64,000 bases of DNA, taken from NCBI RefSeq assembly GCF_945277285.1, contig NZ_CALYPR010000002.1:257214-321213 (forward strand). Reading direction: 5' to 3'. The DNA is from an uncultured Bartonella sp. GTDB lineage: Bacteria > Pseudomonadota > Alphaproteobacteria > Rhizobiales > Rhizobiaceae. This document shows, piece after piece, positions 1 to 10,022 of the stretch (the stretch's first letter is position 1; each line of letters opens with the position of its first letter). Both the position numbers and the translations under genes were made by a program. The notes under the pieces are model-generated. The model made no database searches, had not been told where the DNA came from, and was given only the letters and a program-made list of their open reading frames with translations.

Positions 1-514
1 CAACAAAAAAAGAAAATCACGAATTTGGGTGGCTATCGGTTTGGGAAAAGCGTTTTTTTAAAGCAAATCGGGGCGATCATATAAAAGGCTCGATATCTCG
101 GTAACATAATGTTTATTTGATATTCTCAAATTTTTAAAAGCCGGCAAACAATTTTTTAAAAAGGTAAAAAATTCAAGATATGGTGGAAAATAGTGAATTT
201 TTATTTTAACAAATTTCATAAAACAACGATTTATCTTATTAAAAATGCTATTTTTGAGAACAAAATTTTAAAACTCTTGTTGAAAATATCATGATTGCGA
301 CTTTTCGACGCTTTGAATCAGAAAAAGTTAAGCGTAATAAGGGGTTATCAACATATGGCATTTGCCTCGTGCATTATCCGTGTGTTGAGAAAAGAAATCT
401 AGCTCGGACGATTCGTAAATTTGTTGCGGGGGAGGCGCGCTTTTTGCTGCGTCAAGGGTTATATTACAAGAATTTTACTACCTTCGGGTATTAATTGTCT
501 AAGGAAGTTTTTCA

Positions 515-1090
515 ATGAAAAGATGTCTATCTGTTTTGGTTGTTTCTCTACCGTTGGCGGCGTTTTCTATGTCGATGACTGCTTTTGGTGAAAGTGGAGA
601 AAAGACCTCTTCACAAAATTCACAAACCTTGTCAGTGGAAATTTTTAGGGCAACAGAAAATGGTCTTGGGCATCAATTGGGGACAGTTACAATTAGTGAG
701 AGTCCTTATGGTCTTGTTTTTACTCCGCAATTGAAAGAATTAACGCCCGGACTTTATGCATTCCATATCCACACCAATCCTGATTGTGGTTTAGACAACA
801 AGGATGGTAAAGTTACAGTTGCTGGGCTTGCCGGCGGTCATCTTGATCCGCAGCAGACCAACCGTCACTCCACCCCGTGGGATGATAAAGGGCATCTTGG
901 TGATTTGCCGCCGCTTTATGTTGATGAAAAAGGCAACGCCAACCTACCTGTTTTATCACCAAAATTGAAAAAGCTCTCTGATGTAAAAGGGCATTCACTG
1001 ATGATCCATACGGGCCACGAAAATTATTCCGATCATCCGGATTCATCGGGTGGAAACGGTGCGCGTTTCGGTTGTGGTGTTATCCGCTAA
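515..1090 (+). CDS. sodC: Superoxide dismutase [Cu-Zn], periplasmic
   Basis: N-terminal signal peptide; motifs FHIHTNPDC, AGGHLDPQ, GHLGDLPPLYVDEKG, SLMIHTGHENYSD, GNGARFGCGVI typical of bacterial SodC. Confidence 0.95.
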   Translation: MKRCLSVLVVSLPLAAFSMSMTAFGESGEKTSSQNSQTLSVEIFRATENGLGHQLGTVTISESPYGLVFTPQLKELTPGLYAFHIHTNPDCGLDNKDGKVTVAGLAGGHLDPQQTNRHSTPWDDKGHLGDLPPLYVDEKGNANLPVLSPKLKKLSDVKGHSLMIHTGHENYSDHPDSSGGNGARFGCGVIR

Positions 1091-1111
1091 TTAAACTGCA
1101 AATAAAACAAA

Positions 1112-1136
1112 GGCTCCGGAAGATGGGGCCTTTTTT
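1112..1136 (+). terminator. Rho-independent terminator downstream of sodC
   Basis: ggctccggaagatggggcc followed by tttttt. Confidence 0.6.
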
Positions 1137-1718
1137 ATAGCACTATTTTTGATAGGCAATCTAAATGGATTCTGTTCTTGTTTGCTTTGACAAAACGATG
1201 GGATAATCGTTGCCTTTATCAAGGCGGGGGACAGGCTTTTGATTTTGTTTGTCAAAGGCTTTGATATTGGCAAGGCCAATGTGGTTTTTTTAAAAATTTC
1301 GTGAAATTTTTTAGACTGGAAAGTGTTTTTCCATCTACCGAATTTTCTTTTGGCTTTGCTTTTCATTTTGTCTACATTTGCCTGCTCTGAACTTTTTTAT
1401 CACTTTGATAGCTATTTTTGATACCCGGTTATTCGACCCAACTGTCATTTTGATAATATCTAGAAACCAACGATAGAATTCTGGTTTCGTTTTTAACAAA
1501 GGTGCACTGGAAGACCTTTTTAACGCTGATTGGATTTGTTTCTCTTTGGAAAATTTGACGTTCAGGATTTTTCGATAGTCGTTTTTATCGTTACCGGTTG
1601 TCGGCTTTTGCTCTTTTGGGAACTTAGTTGTTCTGTTTCCGTTTTATTACCAAATCAGCAACCAATACGGTAGTTGCTAAATCCAAGCGGTCATCAGTCA
1701 GAAACAAGGAAGAAAACA

Positions 1719-2732
1719 ATGGGTGTTTTTTGGGGACGTGACGCATTTTCTATTGCTACGCAATTGCGTGAATTACGCGAGCGAGCCGGTTTATCACTTG
1801 ATGAAATGGCACATAGTCTAGGGTTTCGTCATGCTTCCAGTATTGAACAATTTGAAGATGAAGAGAAAAACCTGAAAGATTATCTACCGGTAGAGTTTAC
1901 CGAAAAAATAGCTCGTGTTTTGGTTGGGCATGGCAAGCCATCCATTCGTACTGACGAAGTTTGGGCTTTGGCATCTCCTGACGCACGGGTGCGCCTTTTG
2001 GCCGATCGTAAGGCAGCCTTTGATGAAAGTGTGACGGTACGTATTCCTCCTGCTTTAGTTACCGGGCAGTTGGCCGCCAATATTATGGAAATGGCGGCAG
2101 CCAATTCAGCAAAGGCAAAAAAAAAGTCTGCCAATAAAAAATCAGGCCGCAAGTCAAAAAGGGTCAATATTGATAAAACAACACGAAAAAAAAGAGAAAA
2201 TCATATCCAACAGGCTAGAGAAAACAGTATGAAAACACATTATCAACCTGTCCTTATGGATGAGCCAATGAAAGCTTTTAATGAAGATTCATTTTCACGT
2301 GTTGAAGATAATCTTGTAGATTTTGTCAAAGACCGTCTTTTGCCGGTCTATGGTCAAGACGTGGCAGGCGAGCATGGCGAATTCGACCTTAATGGAAATG
2401 TCATGTTTGAAGTGGCATGTCCTCCGCAGTTAAATCAGTCAACCGATGCCTATGCTGTGGAAGTGTCTGGCGAAACCATGTGGCCGCGCTATCGCGATGG
2501 AGAAATTGTCTATTGCGATCCATGTCGCCGTGTCAAAAAAGGTGACTTTGTGGTCGCTCAGGTGATCGAGGATGAGAACGCAACCACAACAAAAGCATTT
2601 GTAAAGATGTTTTCCCATCATAATGAGAGGGAGCTGGTCTTGGAACAGTTCAATCCGCCACAAAAACTGGTCTTCCCTCATGATAAGGTTGTGTCTGTCC
2701 ACACAATTACGTTGTCTGGTGATGCAGTTTAA
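1719..2732 (+). CDS. XRE-family HTH regulator with Lys-rich linker and C-terminal S24/LexA-like peptidase domain
   Basis: N-terminal HTH (LRELRERAGLSLDEMAHSLGFRHASSIEQFE) and C-terminal S24-like VSGETMWPRYRDGEIVYCDP...VLEQFNPP; ATG at 1719 has aaggaag RBS, the ORF-track start at 1674 is TTG. Confidence 0.8.
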   Translation: MGVFWGRDAFSIATQLRELRERAGLSLDEMAHSLGFRHASSIEQFEDEEKNLKDYLPVEFTEKIARVLVGHGKPSIRTDEVWALASPDARVRLLADRKAAFDESVTVRIPPALVTGQLAANIMEMAAANSAKAKKKSANKKSGRKSKRVNIDKTTRKKRENHIQQARENSMKTHYQPVLMDEPMKAFNEDSFSRVEDNLVDFVKDRLLPVYGQDVAGEHGEFDLNGNVMFEVACPPQLNQSTDAYAVEVSGETMWPRYRDGEIVYCDPCRRVKKGDFVVAQVIEDENATTTKAFVKMFSHHNERELVLEQFNPPQKLVFPHDKVVSVHTITLSGDAV

Positions 2733-3359
2733 CAATCAGACTTTGTTGCTAAAATAATAGCGAAGACCGATAGATATTTGAAAATTCCCCTTTTCATTCC
2801 GTTAGTGTTGGTTTGCTTTTCTATCTTGTTGAAGGTGAAAGCAAAGAGTGAAGAGGGGAATTGTTCGACGCTTTTTGATAGTTCTTGTATAGTTCGAGAG
2901 GAAAATTGGTGAGCGTCAGTAAAGATAGACACCCGTCTTCGGTAAGCGGGTTGTTTTTAACGAATTGTTTTTGTAAAGTTTCAGAGTAAAGCTATTGGAG
3001 TATTTGTATCACTTGTTTTTTATCATGATCAATACTATAAAATATCAAATTATATTTGAAATTACGCGTGAGTTTGCAAAAAATCATACCAGTACAAGCG
3101 CTGGAAAAAACACAGTCGTTTAAGCGCATACAATTTTTAGCAAGAGTAAAAATAGACCAACAGTTTCAATGCTCTTTTTTTAAAACGAGCATAAGTTGGA
3201 AATAACGCAATGGATTATTTTTATTCCGGAATTGCCGGAAAACTATTAGCCCACCGTAAAAGTTAAAATTGACAAAGAATTATCATTATTAGCCGGATAA
3301 AAATTATCGCTTTGTTTTTAACCTGCAAAATACGGAAAAAACTTACGCCATTAGGGCTG

Positions 3360-3911
3360 TCATTCGTTTAATCCGTTCTCATCGAGAAACAGTTGTTCAT
3401 CGTGTTTGGTCATGCGGCCAACGATTTTGTTGCGCTGTGGAAAGCGGCCGAAATGCAAAATAATATCACGTCGACGTTCGGCATCATGCAGCATTTCCGG
3501 ATCGTTAAGCGAAGTGAATAATTCCACACTTTTTTCCTGATCAACAAGTTTTTCAGAATGTTCAAACGGAAGATAGAAAATACTGCGCAGTTTGGGTTCG
3601 ATCCGTTGGTCGGCGTGCTTTTCCAATGCTAAGTTGGCTATTTTGCGGGCGTCATAATCACTACAAAAGGCACGTGGATCATTGCGAAACATGCGGCGCG
3701 GAAACTGGTCGAATACAATGATCAAGGCAAGGAGACCTTCATCGCTATCGCGCCAATAATTCAGCCGGCCTGCAAGTGCTTTTTGCCAGAGTTCGAGAAA
3801 ATTTTCACGAACAAGCTTATCAAATTGCTCATCATCCGTGAGCCATTTGTCTTTCCCAGCTCTCAACCAAAAAGAGATGACCTCTTCCGGTTGAATACTT
3901 TTTTTACCCAT
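3360..3911 (-). CDS. DUF924 family protein
   Basis: EEVISFWLRAGKDKW, LIIVFDQFPRRMFRNDPRAFCSDYDARKIA, FYLPFEHSE typical of DUF924. Confidence 0.9.
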   Translation of the reverse strand: MGKKSIQPEEVISFWLRAGKDKWLTDDEQFDKLVRENFLELWQKALAGRLNYWRDSDEGLLALIIVFDQFPRRMFRNDPRAFCSDYDARKIANLALEKHADQRIEPKLRSIFYLPFEHSEKLVDQEKSVELFTSLNDPEMLHDAERRRDIILHFGRFPQRNKIVGRMTKHDEQLFLDENGLNE

Positions 3912-4708
3912 TCACGTGCCCCTAGAACGTTGGGTGTACCCCTGACATATTATGTACCCGATTATTCAAAATTTGAAAGAAAAAATTTTTTAGTCTCTTG
4001 TCAATTTATAAGCGTTTATCCAAAATTTTTTTAATTTATTGAATAATTTCAACCAGAAGTGATATTTATAAATAAAACAAACAATATATTTATTAAAAAT
4101 ATATATTTAATAATAAAATTTAATTTAAAAATTTAAAATTAAAAATTAATATTTAAATTTATTTAAATTATTTTTAAAATAAATATTAAAATTTAATGAA
4201 AAATATTTATAATAAATTTTGTAATAAATGTTATAAAATATGAAAATTGTATTTTATTAAAAAAAATAAAAATATAAAAAATTTTCACAAAAATTTGTTT
4301 TTAAATTTTAAAATGTTTAACAATTATATTATTATATAATTTTCTGAATTATGATTATTAACAAAAAATATAGTAAGCTTATAAAATTTTTACGTTTAAA
4401 AAGTTGTTTATCGTTAATATTCAAAAATATCATGGTAAAAATTATAAACATTGACGATTTTAAAAAATAATATTTAAATGAATCAACTTTTATTATAAAT
4501 ATACTTATAATATTATAAGTATTTTCTTTAGAAAACAGTTTTGTCACAAAACCGTGAACATGCCACGTGGATGTGATTGGTAACGAATGAAACATATTCT
4601 TAAGTCCCACTTATAAAGTTTGTTAAACGTCTGTTTGAAAAACTGCTGAAAGACTGGAGGGCTTGTTTCAGATGGCAACCTTTTAGAACGGAACCCCGAC
4701 GGTGTACA

Positions 4709-5004
4709 ATGACAAGATTGATCCTTGTCGCAGTGGCACTACCTCTGAGTGCCAAAACTGCTTTTGCAGGTAACAGTTTTGGTGATGGAAGCCGGATTAA
4801 TCACTATGTTATCGGTCGATGCGCCAATGTGAATCCCAACAGTTCAAAGGCACTGATAAAGCCTGCCTCTATCGTGGTGATGGTTCAGTTGAAGATTCCT
4901 ACTATCCGGGACGTCATCTGAACTCTCCTGTTTCCCGGCATGGTGTGAGCGATCAGGAAATGCATCATTTTGATGATGGTTCGCCGGTAAATCAAAATAT
5001 GTAA
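4709..5004 (+). pseudogene. Possible frameshifted small secreted protein
   Basis: Signal peptide in frame 2 (MTRLILVAVALPLSAKTAFAGNSFGDGS...) followed by protein-like frame 1 (RQCESQQFKGTDKACLYRGDGSVEDSYYPGRHLNSPVSRHGVSDQEMHHFDDGSPVNQNM*), then a strong terminator. Confidence 0.4.
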
Positions 5005-5029
5005 TTTCTCCATTATCACGATTGTGAAG

Positions 5030-5055
5030 ACCCGGAGGCTTGCCTCCGGGTTTTT
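5030..5055 (+). terminator. Rho-independent terminator
   Basis: cccggaggc tt gcctccggg ttttt perfect stem. Confidence 0.85.
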
Positions 5056-5125
5056 GTTTGCACTTTGCATTTGAATTGTTTCAAAGTAACATGCCTTTAA
5101 GCAAGCCTTATGGGAGGAAAAAGTT

Positions 5126-6088
5126 ATGGAAAAAGTTTTAATACTCGGAGCTGGCGGAATTGGTGGCTATTTTGGTGGCAGGTTACTTGAGGCGGGTGGA
5201 GATGTTACGTTTCTCGTCCGTGAAAAAAAGCAGAAAATATTGGCCCGCCATGGCTTGCGGGTTGAAAGTCCGGCCGGAAATTTGACGCTGCCGGTCAACA
5301 CTGTCACGGATAGTGAGCTAATCAGCAAAATCGCCGCGGGTGCGACTTATGATTATATATTTCTGACCGCCAAAGCCTATGATCTGGATAGCGCTATCGC
5401 GTCAATTCGACCGGCAATGGGCAAAAATACTGTTCTCATACCTGCTTTGAATGGTATGGCTCATATGGATCGTTTGAATAGCGTGTTTGACAAAAACAAC
5501 GTCATGGCCGGTTGTGTGATTATTCAATCGACACTGAGTAGAGATGGCGTTGTGGTACATCTTAATGATGAGGCAATTGGTATTCTTGGGCCCCAGCAAG
5601 GTGGCAGGGACGAACGCGCTTCTGTTTTTGCAAGGCTGTTTGACAAAGCCAAAGGCATAAAAGTGATTGCCGTCGAAAATGCTATGCAACGCATGTGGAA
5701 TAAATGGGTGCGGCTTGCGACACTTGCCGGTATGACATGTCTGATGCGCGCCAATGTCGGCGAAATCAATCGCGCTCCCGGTGGGCGGGAAGCGATGATG
5801 GATTTTCTTGAAAAAAATAGTAAAATAGCTAGAGCTGCCGGTTTTCCGCTTCTGGAAGAACAGACCAACGACATTGGCAATTTTTTTAAAGATGCCCGTT
5901 CAATGGCCACTGCATCCATGTTGCGGGATATTGAAGGCGGGCACCAGACCGAAGGTGACCATGTTTTGGGTGATTTGCTCAATCGGGCAAAGCAGTTTGG
6001 TATTGACCATCCCTTGCTTTCTCTGGCCTATACCAACGTGAAAGCTTATGACCAACGCCGCCTTTCGGGGCGCGATCAGCGCAACTAA
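5126..6088 (+). CDS. 2-dehydropantoate 2-reductase (ketopantoate reductase family)
   Basis: ILGAGGIGGYFGGRLLEAGGDVTFLVR Rossmann motif; KWVRLATLAGMTCLMRANVGEI; length 320 aa. Confidence 0.9.
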   Translation: MEKVLILGAGGIGGYFGGRLLEAGGDVTFLVREKKQKILARHGLRVESPAGNLTLPVNTVTDSELISKIAAGATYDYIFLTAKAYDLDSAIASIRPAMGKNTVLIPALNGMAHMDRLNSVFDKNNVMAGCVIIQSTLSRDGVVVHLNDEAIGILGPQQGGRDERASVFARLFDKAKGIKVIAVENAMQRMWNKWVRLATLAGMTCLMRANVGEINRAPGGREAMMDFLEKNSKIARAAGFPLLEEQTNDIGNFFKDARSMATASMLRDIEGGHQTEGDHVLGDLLNRAKQFGIDHPLLSLAYTNVKAYDQRRLSGRDQRN

Positions 6089-6280
6089 ACGAATGAGCAG
6101 AGCACCGGTAATAGACCCGCTGTTTGAATTTTTTTAAAGCATCTGTCTGTTTTATTGAGCTTTAAAAAAACAGAAAAAACGGTTTGACTGGCGAGTAGCC
6201 TGCCAACAAGAAGGCGTCTTCGTTACTCAGAGGGGGGATATCCCTTCAACTTCAATATTGCAGTCCACAATAATCAATCA

Positions 6281-6311
6281 AAAAAGAGCAGAATTCCAGC
6301 CTGCTCTTTTT
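6281..6311. terminator. Bidirectional terminator between convergent genes
   Basis: aaaaagagcag aattccagc ctgctcttttt. Confidence 0.8.
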
Positions 6312-6337
6312 GGTTAATTTGTTTTAGTGGTCAAATA

Positions 6338-6682
6338 TCAAGGCAAAGTTTCACGATGCCAGTCGATTGAAAGCTGTTCTTTGAAAGCAAACCGCAAAAT
6401 ATGCTGGTCAAAAATACCTTCTATTTTTATAGCTTCAAATTCGTTTGGCGTTAGAATTTGCACCACCAAAGAATTATCTTCCGCAAACATATCAATGGTT
6501 ACGTCGCTACTAAAGGGAATGTGGGCTTCCTTTTCATTAAATGTCAGATCCGGAAATTTATGACTCCAATGTTTTGAGAGCTGTTGAAGATATTTACCGG
6601 CATTTTCTGTTTCGATAATTGCGCGCGAACGGATTGTCATGTCATTTCCCTTCGGATTGGATGATCTGAGAAGATGCATCAT
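6338..6682 (-). CDS. DUF2218 domain-containing protein
   Basis: Start probably the internal ATG (MTIRSRAIIETENAGKYLQQLSKHWSHKF); typical DUF2218 HWSHKF and FxLxW motifs. Confidence 0.8.
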   Translation of the reverse strand: MMHLLRSSNPKGNDMTIRSRAIIETENAGKYLQQLSKHWSHKFPDLTFNEKEAHIPFSSDVTIDMFAEDNSLVVQILTPNEFEAIKIEGIFDQHILRFAFKEQLSIDWHRETLP

Positions 6683-6912
6683 AGATAGGTGTTTTTTAAT
6701 GCGTCAACTATAGGGGAATCGAAATTTAAACGAGTTTTTCAAAATAAATGTTCAAAACCGGTGCAATATTTAAAAACTTCGACAGCTCGCAACAGGCGAT
6801 TTTCAATTCTCATCTCTCTTCAAAAATTAAGTAAAACAAAACCGGTCAAAAGATCTGCGTCCATTACCGGTTTTGATAAAATTTCAAGGCTGCCTCTTGA
6901 ATGGTAAGCTTT

Positions 6913-7563
6913 TTATTGGGCCGGCTTGAACTCGGCCTCGATTGTTAAATGCACATCATCACCCAACGGCCCTTCGAGTTCGCTAACACCGAAGTCGCTG
7001 CGTTTGATAACTCCTGTGGCTGAAAAACCGATAGCCGGTTTTTTGGTCATCGGGTGGGAAGGAAGGGTACCATTCAATGTCACATCAAGCACAACCGGTT
7101 TCGTCACACCATGGAATGTCAAATTTCCGGTTACCTTTCCGGTCTTCTCGCCGGTTAGTTGAATGGAAGTTGATTGATAGGTGATCTTGTCATATTTCGC
7201 CGCATTGAAAAACATTTCACCGGCAATTTCTTCGTTAAACGGATTGGGTGTTTCCGGATAATTAGTATCAACCGATTTTGGATCGACTGTAACATGTAAA
7301 ACCGATTTTTCGACATCAGAAGAATTCAAATCGAGTTTTGCTTCAATTTTGTCAAAACGCCCGTAATAGTTCGATAGACCAAAATGCTTGATGTTCCATA
7401 ATAGATTTGTGTGGGCAGCATCAGAAATATAGTTTCCCGATGGAATATCGAGTTTTGCCGCCTGAGCAGTGCAAAGGCCAAAAGAAATGGCGGGGATAAA
7501 AATTGCTGTTGCTATCAGTGTTTTGTTTATCAACACGTTGTCGCCTCCTAAAAAGTGGATCAT
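6913..7563 (-). CDS. YceI family periplasmic lipid-binding protein
   Basis: Signal peptide; GNYISDAAHTNLLWNIKHFGLSNYYGRF; GNLTFHGVTKPVVLDVTLNG; GFSATGVIKRSDFGV. Confidence 0.95.
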   Translation of the reverse strand: MIHFLGGDNVLINKTLIATAIFIPAISFGLCTAQAAKLDIPSGNYISDAAHTNLLWNIKHFGLSNYYGRFDKIEAKLDLNSSDVEKSVLHVTVDPKSVDTNYPETPNPFNEEIAGEMFFNAAKYDKITYQSTSIQLTGEKTGKVTGNLTFHGVTKPVVLDVTLNGTLPSHPMTKKPAIGFSATGVIKRSDFGVSELEGPLGDDVHLTIEAEFKPAQ

Positions 7564-7915
7564 GGTTATCTTGTTTATATAGTCTTTTTAAATACAAGTT
7601 TAAGTAGCAATATTCGGGAAAGGTATTCGATAAATATATTGACAGAAGAAAAAATTATAAAATTTCGATTTTATCAAAGTTATTGTTACCCAGTCGGGTA
7701 ATATGATTTTCTGTTATGGAGTTGAAATAGTCGGAATTGAATTCGGGTTATCGGAAAAATTTGTTTCTTGTTAACCGTTCACGATCAAGAGAGGAGAAAG
7801 CCTCTTGCGTTTTAAGCTTTCCATTTCCATATAGGTTTTGTTTGAGGATAAATTTGTCCTGAAGCGGTAAACGCCATGAGCCTTTTATAAAGGGCTATAA
7901 ATAAGAGGGAATATA

Positions 7916-8974
7916 ATGAGCGTTTTACGCTATTTTACCGGCGCTTTTGTTTTTACAGTCGTCGGTCTTAGCTTGGGTATGTGGCTCGGTTATGTCGAAA
8001 CCGGTACGACAAGTGGCATATTCGAGTATCTGTTTATCTGTTGTGTGCTCGGCATTCTTGAAATATCTCTTTCATTTGATAATTCCATCATCAATGCACG
8101 TATTTTGCGTGATATGAGCCCGGTGTGGGAGCACCGCTTCCTTACATGGGGCATTGTGATTGCGGTTTTTGGCATGCGGGTTATCTTTCCGCTCATTGTG
8201 GTGGCCTTTGCGGCGGGAATTAGCCCCGTTGAAGCTTTGAAACTCGCAATCTGGGAACCGCAACATTATGCGCAAATCATGATCGACGCGCATGTCGGCA
8301 TTGCCGCTTTTGGTGGTACATTTCTTTTTATGGTTGGTCTCAAATATTTTTTTGATCCCGAAAAAGATATCGACTGGATTATGTTTCTTGAAGGGAGGGC
8401 GAGAAAATATGCCTCCATTCACGGCATACAAATTGCCATAACGCTTATTCTTGTTCTGATCTTTTCTAATCTGGTCAAACCGGAAGATAACCATACCTTT
8501 CTGGTTTCTGCTATTTATGGTTTGCTCGCTTTTATTGCGGTGGAAGGGCTTGGTGTGTTGATGGACGCGCGCAAACACACTATGGAAAATGTCTATAAAG
8601 GCGGCGTTGGCGCGTTTATCTATCTGGAAGTGCTTGATGCCAGTTTTTCTTTTGATGGTGTCATCGGTGCCTTTGCACTTTCTACCAATCTCTTTGTCAT
8701 AGCAATAGGTTTAGGCATTGGTGCCTTTTATGTCCGTTCAATGACAATTCTGCTCGTCGACAAGGGCACTTTGGCACAATACCGATATCTTGAACATGGT
8801 GCTTTCTATGCCATTTTGGTTCTGGCTTTTATCATGTATCTGCAAACCATAATTCACATACCGGAAGTTGTGACTGGTGTTATCGGCATGATTTTTATTC
8901 TGACAGCGCTTTATTCGTCTATCCGTTTCAATCGTAACCACCCCAACTGGCATTTGAAAATTCCGAAAGATTGA
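7916..8974 (+). CDS. DUF475 domain-containing (TerC-like) integral membrane protein
   Basis: Polytopic; SLSFDNSIINARIL and LDASFSFDGVIGAFA acidic membrane motifs. Confidence 0.9.
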   Translation: MSVLRYFTGAFVFTVVGLSLGMWLGYVETGTTSGIFEYLFICCVLGILEISLSFDNSIINARILRDMSPVWEHRFLTWGIVIAVFGMRVIFPLIVVAFAAGISPVEALKLAIWEPQHYAQIMIDAHVGIAAFGGTFLFMVGLKYFFDPEKDIDWIMFLEGRARKYASIHGIQIAITLILVLIFSNLVKPEDNHTFLVSAIYGLLAFIAVEGLGVLMDARKHTMENVYKGGVGAFIYLEVLDASFSFDGVIGAFALSTNLFVIAIGLGIGAFYVRSMTILLVDKGTLAQYRYLEHGAFYAILVLAFIMYLQTIIHIPEVVTGVIGMIFILTALYSSIRFNRNHPNWHLKIPKD

Positions 8975-9000
8975 GATTTTGGGAAATGCCGTTTCAAATC

Positions 9001-9030
9001 CCGTTTGACCACCATATGGTGGTCAAACGG
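9001..9030. repeat. Perfect 30-bp palindrome
   Basis: CCGTTTGACCACCATATGGTGGTCAAACGG equals its own reverse complement. Confidence 0.95.
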
Positions 9031-9260
9031 TCAGCTGCAATCAGATGACTTTAACATAACTTTTTTCGCTTGTCGGAAATTGCCAAAACTATAACCGACA
9101 AGGAGGAAAAATCCGGCCGGGTTGTTCTTTCATTGCATCCGTTGCGGATTGATGAATTTGATAGATAAGAACAATCACATATTCCTCTCTTATTCATTTA
9201 AAAGTACCGGCTTATCTTTGGCACCATGTTCAACTGTGCGAGATGGATTAAGTTGATATC

Positions 9261-10022
9261 ATGGAAAAGGAATTTACCGGCAAGGTTGCTTTTGTAACCG
9301 GTGGCGCTATGGGCATGGGTTTTGCTACGGCCGAGCTTTTTGCCAAAAAAGGTGCCAAAATTGCGATTGCGGACAAAAATAAACAGGCGCTCGACAATGC
9401 GGTTGATAAATTACGCGAACAGGGCTTTGAAGTTTTAGGCTTGAGCGGTGATGTTGCCAATGAAAGTGAAGTTGCAGCAATAATCGACGCAGTTGTTAAA
9501 CAGTTCGGACATCTTGATGCGGCATATAATAATGCCGGTATTCAATGCCCGATGAATGAAACGGCCGATGTACCGGCAGAAGATTTTGACCGCACATTGC
9601 GTGTTAATTTGCGTGGTGTGTGGACCGCAATGAAACACGAGTTGCGCGTTATGCGGAAGCAGAAACATGGCACTATTGTCAATTGTTCGTCAATGGGGGG
9701 ACTTATCGGCCTGCCTGGTCGTGCTGCCTATCACGCGTCGAAATTCGGCGTGATTGGCCTGACAAAGAGTGCCGCACTCGAATATGCTGCGCGTAATATC
9801 CGGATTAACGCTGTTTGCCCGGGTATTATCAATACTCCTATGGTTGCGGAGATGTTGAATACACAAAAAGATGCGTTGAATGAGTTGATCAAATTGCAAC
9901 CAATCGGGCGGCTCGGGCGAGCCGAAGAAGTGGCCGAAGCTGTTGTCTGGCTATGTAGTGATGCTGCAAGTTTTGTTGTTGGACATGCTTTGGCAGTTGA
10001 TGGTGGCTATACAGTCCCCTGA
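9261..10022 (+). CDS. SDR family oxidoreductase
   Basis: VTGGAMGMGFATAELFAKKGAKIAIADK; NNAGIQ; YHASKFGVIGLTKSAALEYA; C-terminal VDGGYTVP. Confidence 0.95.
   Translation: MEKEFTGKVAFVTGGAMGMGFATAELFAKKGAKIAIADKNKQALDNAVDKLREQGFEVLGLSGDVANESEVAAIIDAVVKQFGHLDAAYNNAGIQCPMNETADVPAEDFDRTLRVNLRGVWTAMKHELRVMRKQKHGTIVNCSSMGGLIGLPGRAAYHASKFGVIGLTKSAALEYAARNIRINAVCPGIINTPMVAEMLNTQKDALNELIKLQPIGRLGRAEEVAEAVVWLCSDAASFVVGHALAVDGGYTVP

Noticed and set aside
291-494. 67-aa ORF upstream of sodC
   Set aside because: No RBS or recognisable domain; short and in an AT-rich leader, likely spurious.
1463-1494. GAAACCA...TGGTTTC followed by GTTTTT, possible terminator or sRNA end
   Set aside because: Short 7-bp A/T-containing stem with a 12-nt loop and no upstream gene; too weak to call.
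3001-3340. 627-bp convergent gap after the XRE-S24 gene, inspected for an sRNA or tRNA
   Set aside because: Only weak inverted repeats (TCAAAT tat ATTTGA) and no promoter-terminator pair or cloverleaf.
4563-4570. CCACGTGG palindrome, considered as a ParB parS site
   Set aside because: Flanks do not match TGTTTCACGTGAAACA (about 8 of 16 positions agree), and no parAB nearby.
4030-4620. AT-rich island considered as oriC
   Set aside because: No clear DnaA boxes (TTATCCACA-like) or CtrA TTAA-N7-TTAA cluster seen, and no dnaA/hemE/parAB neighbours; kept only as an unexplained AT island.
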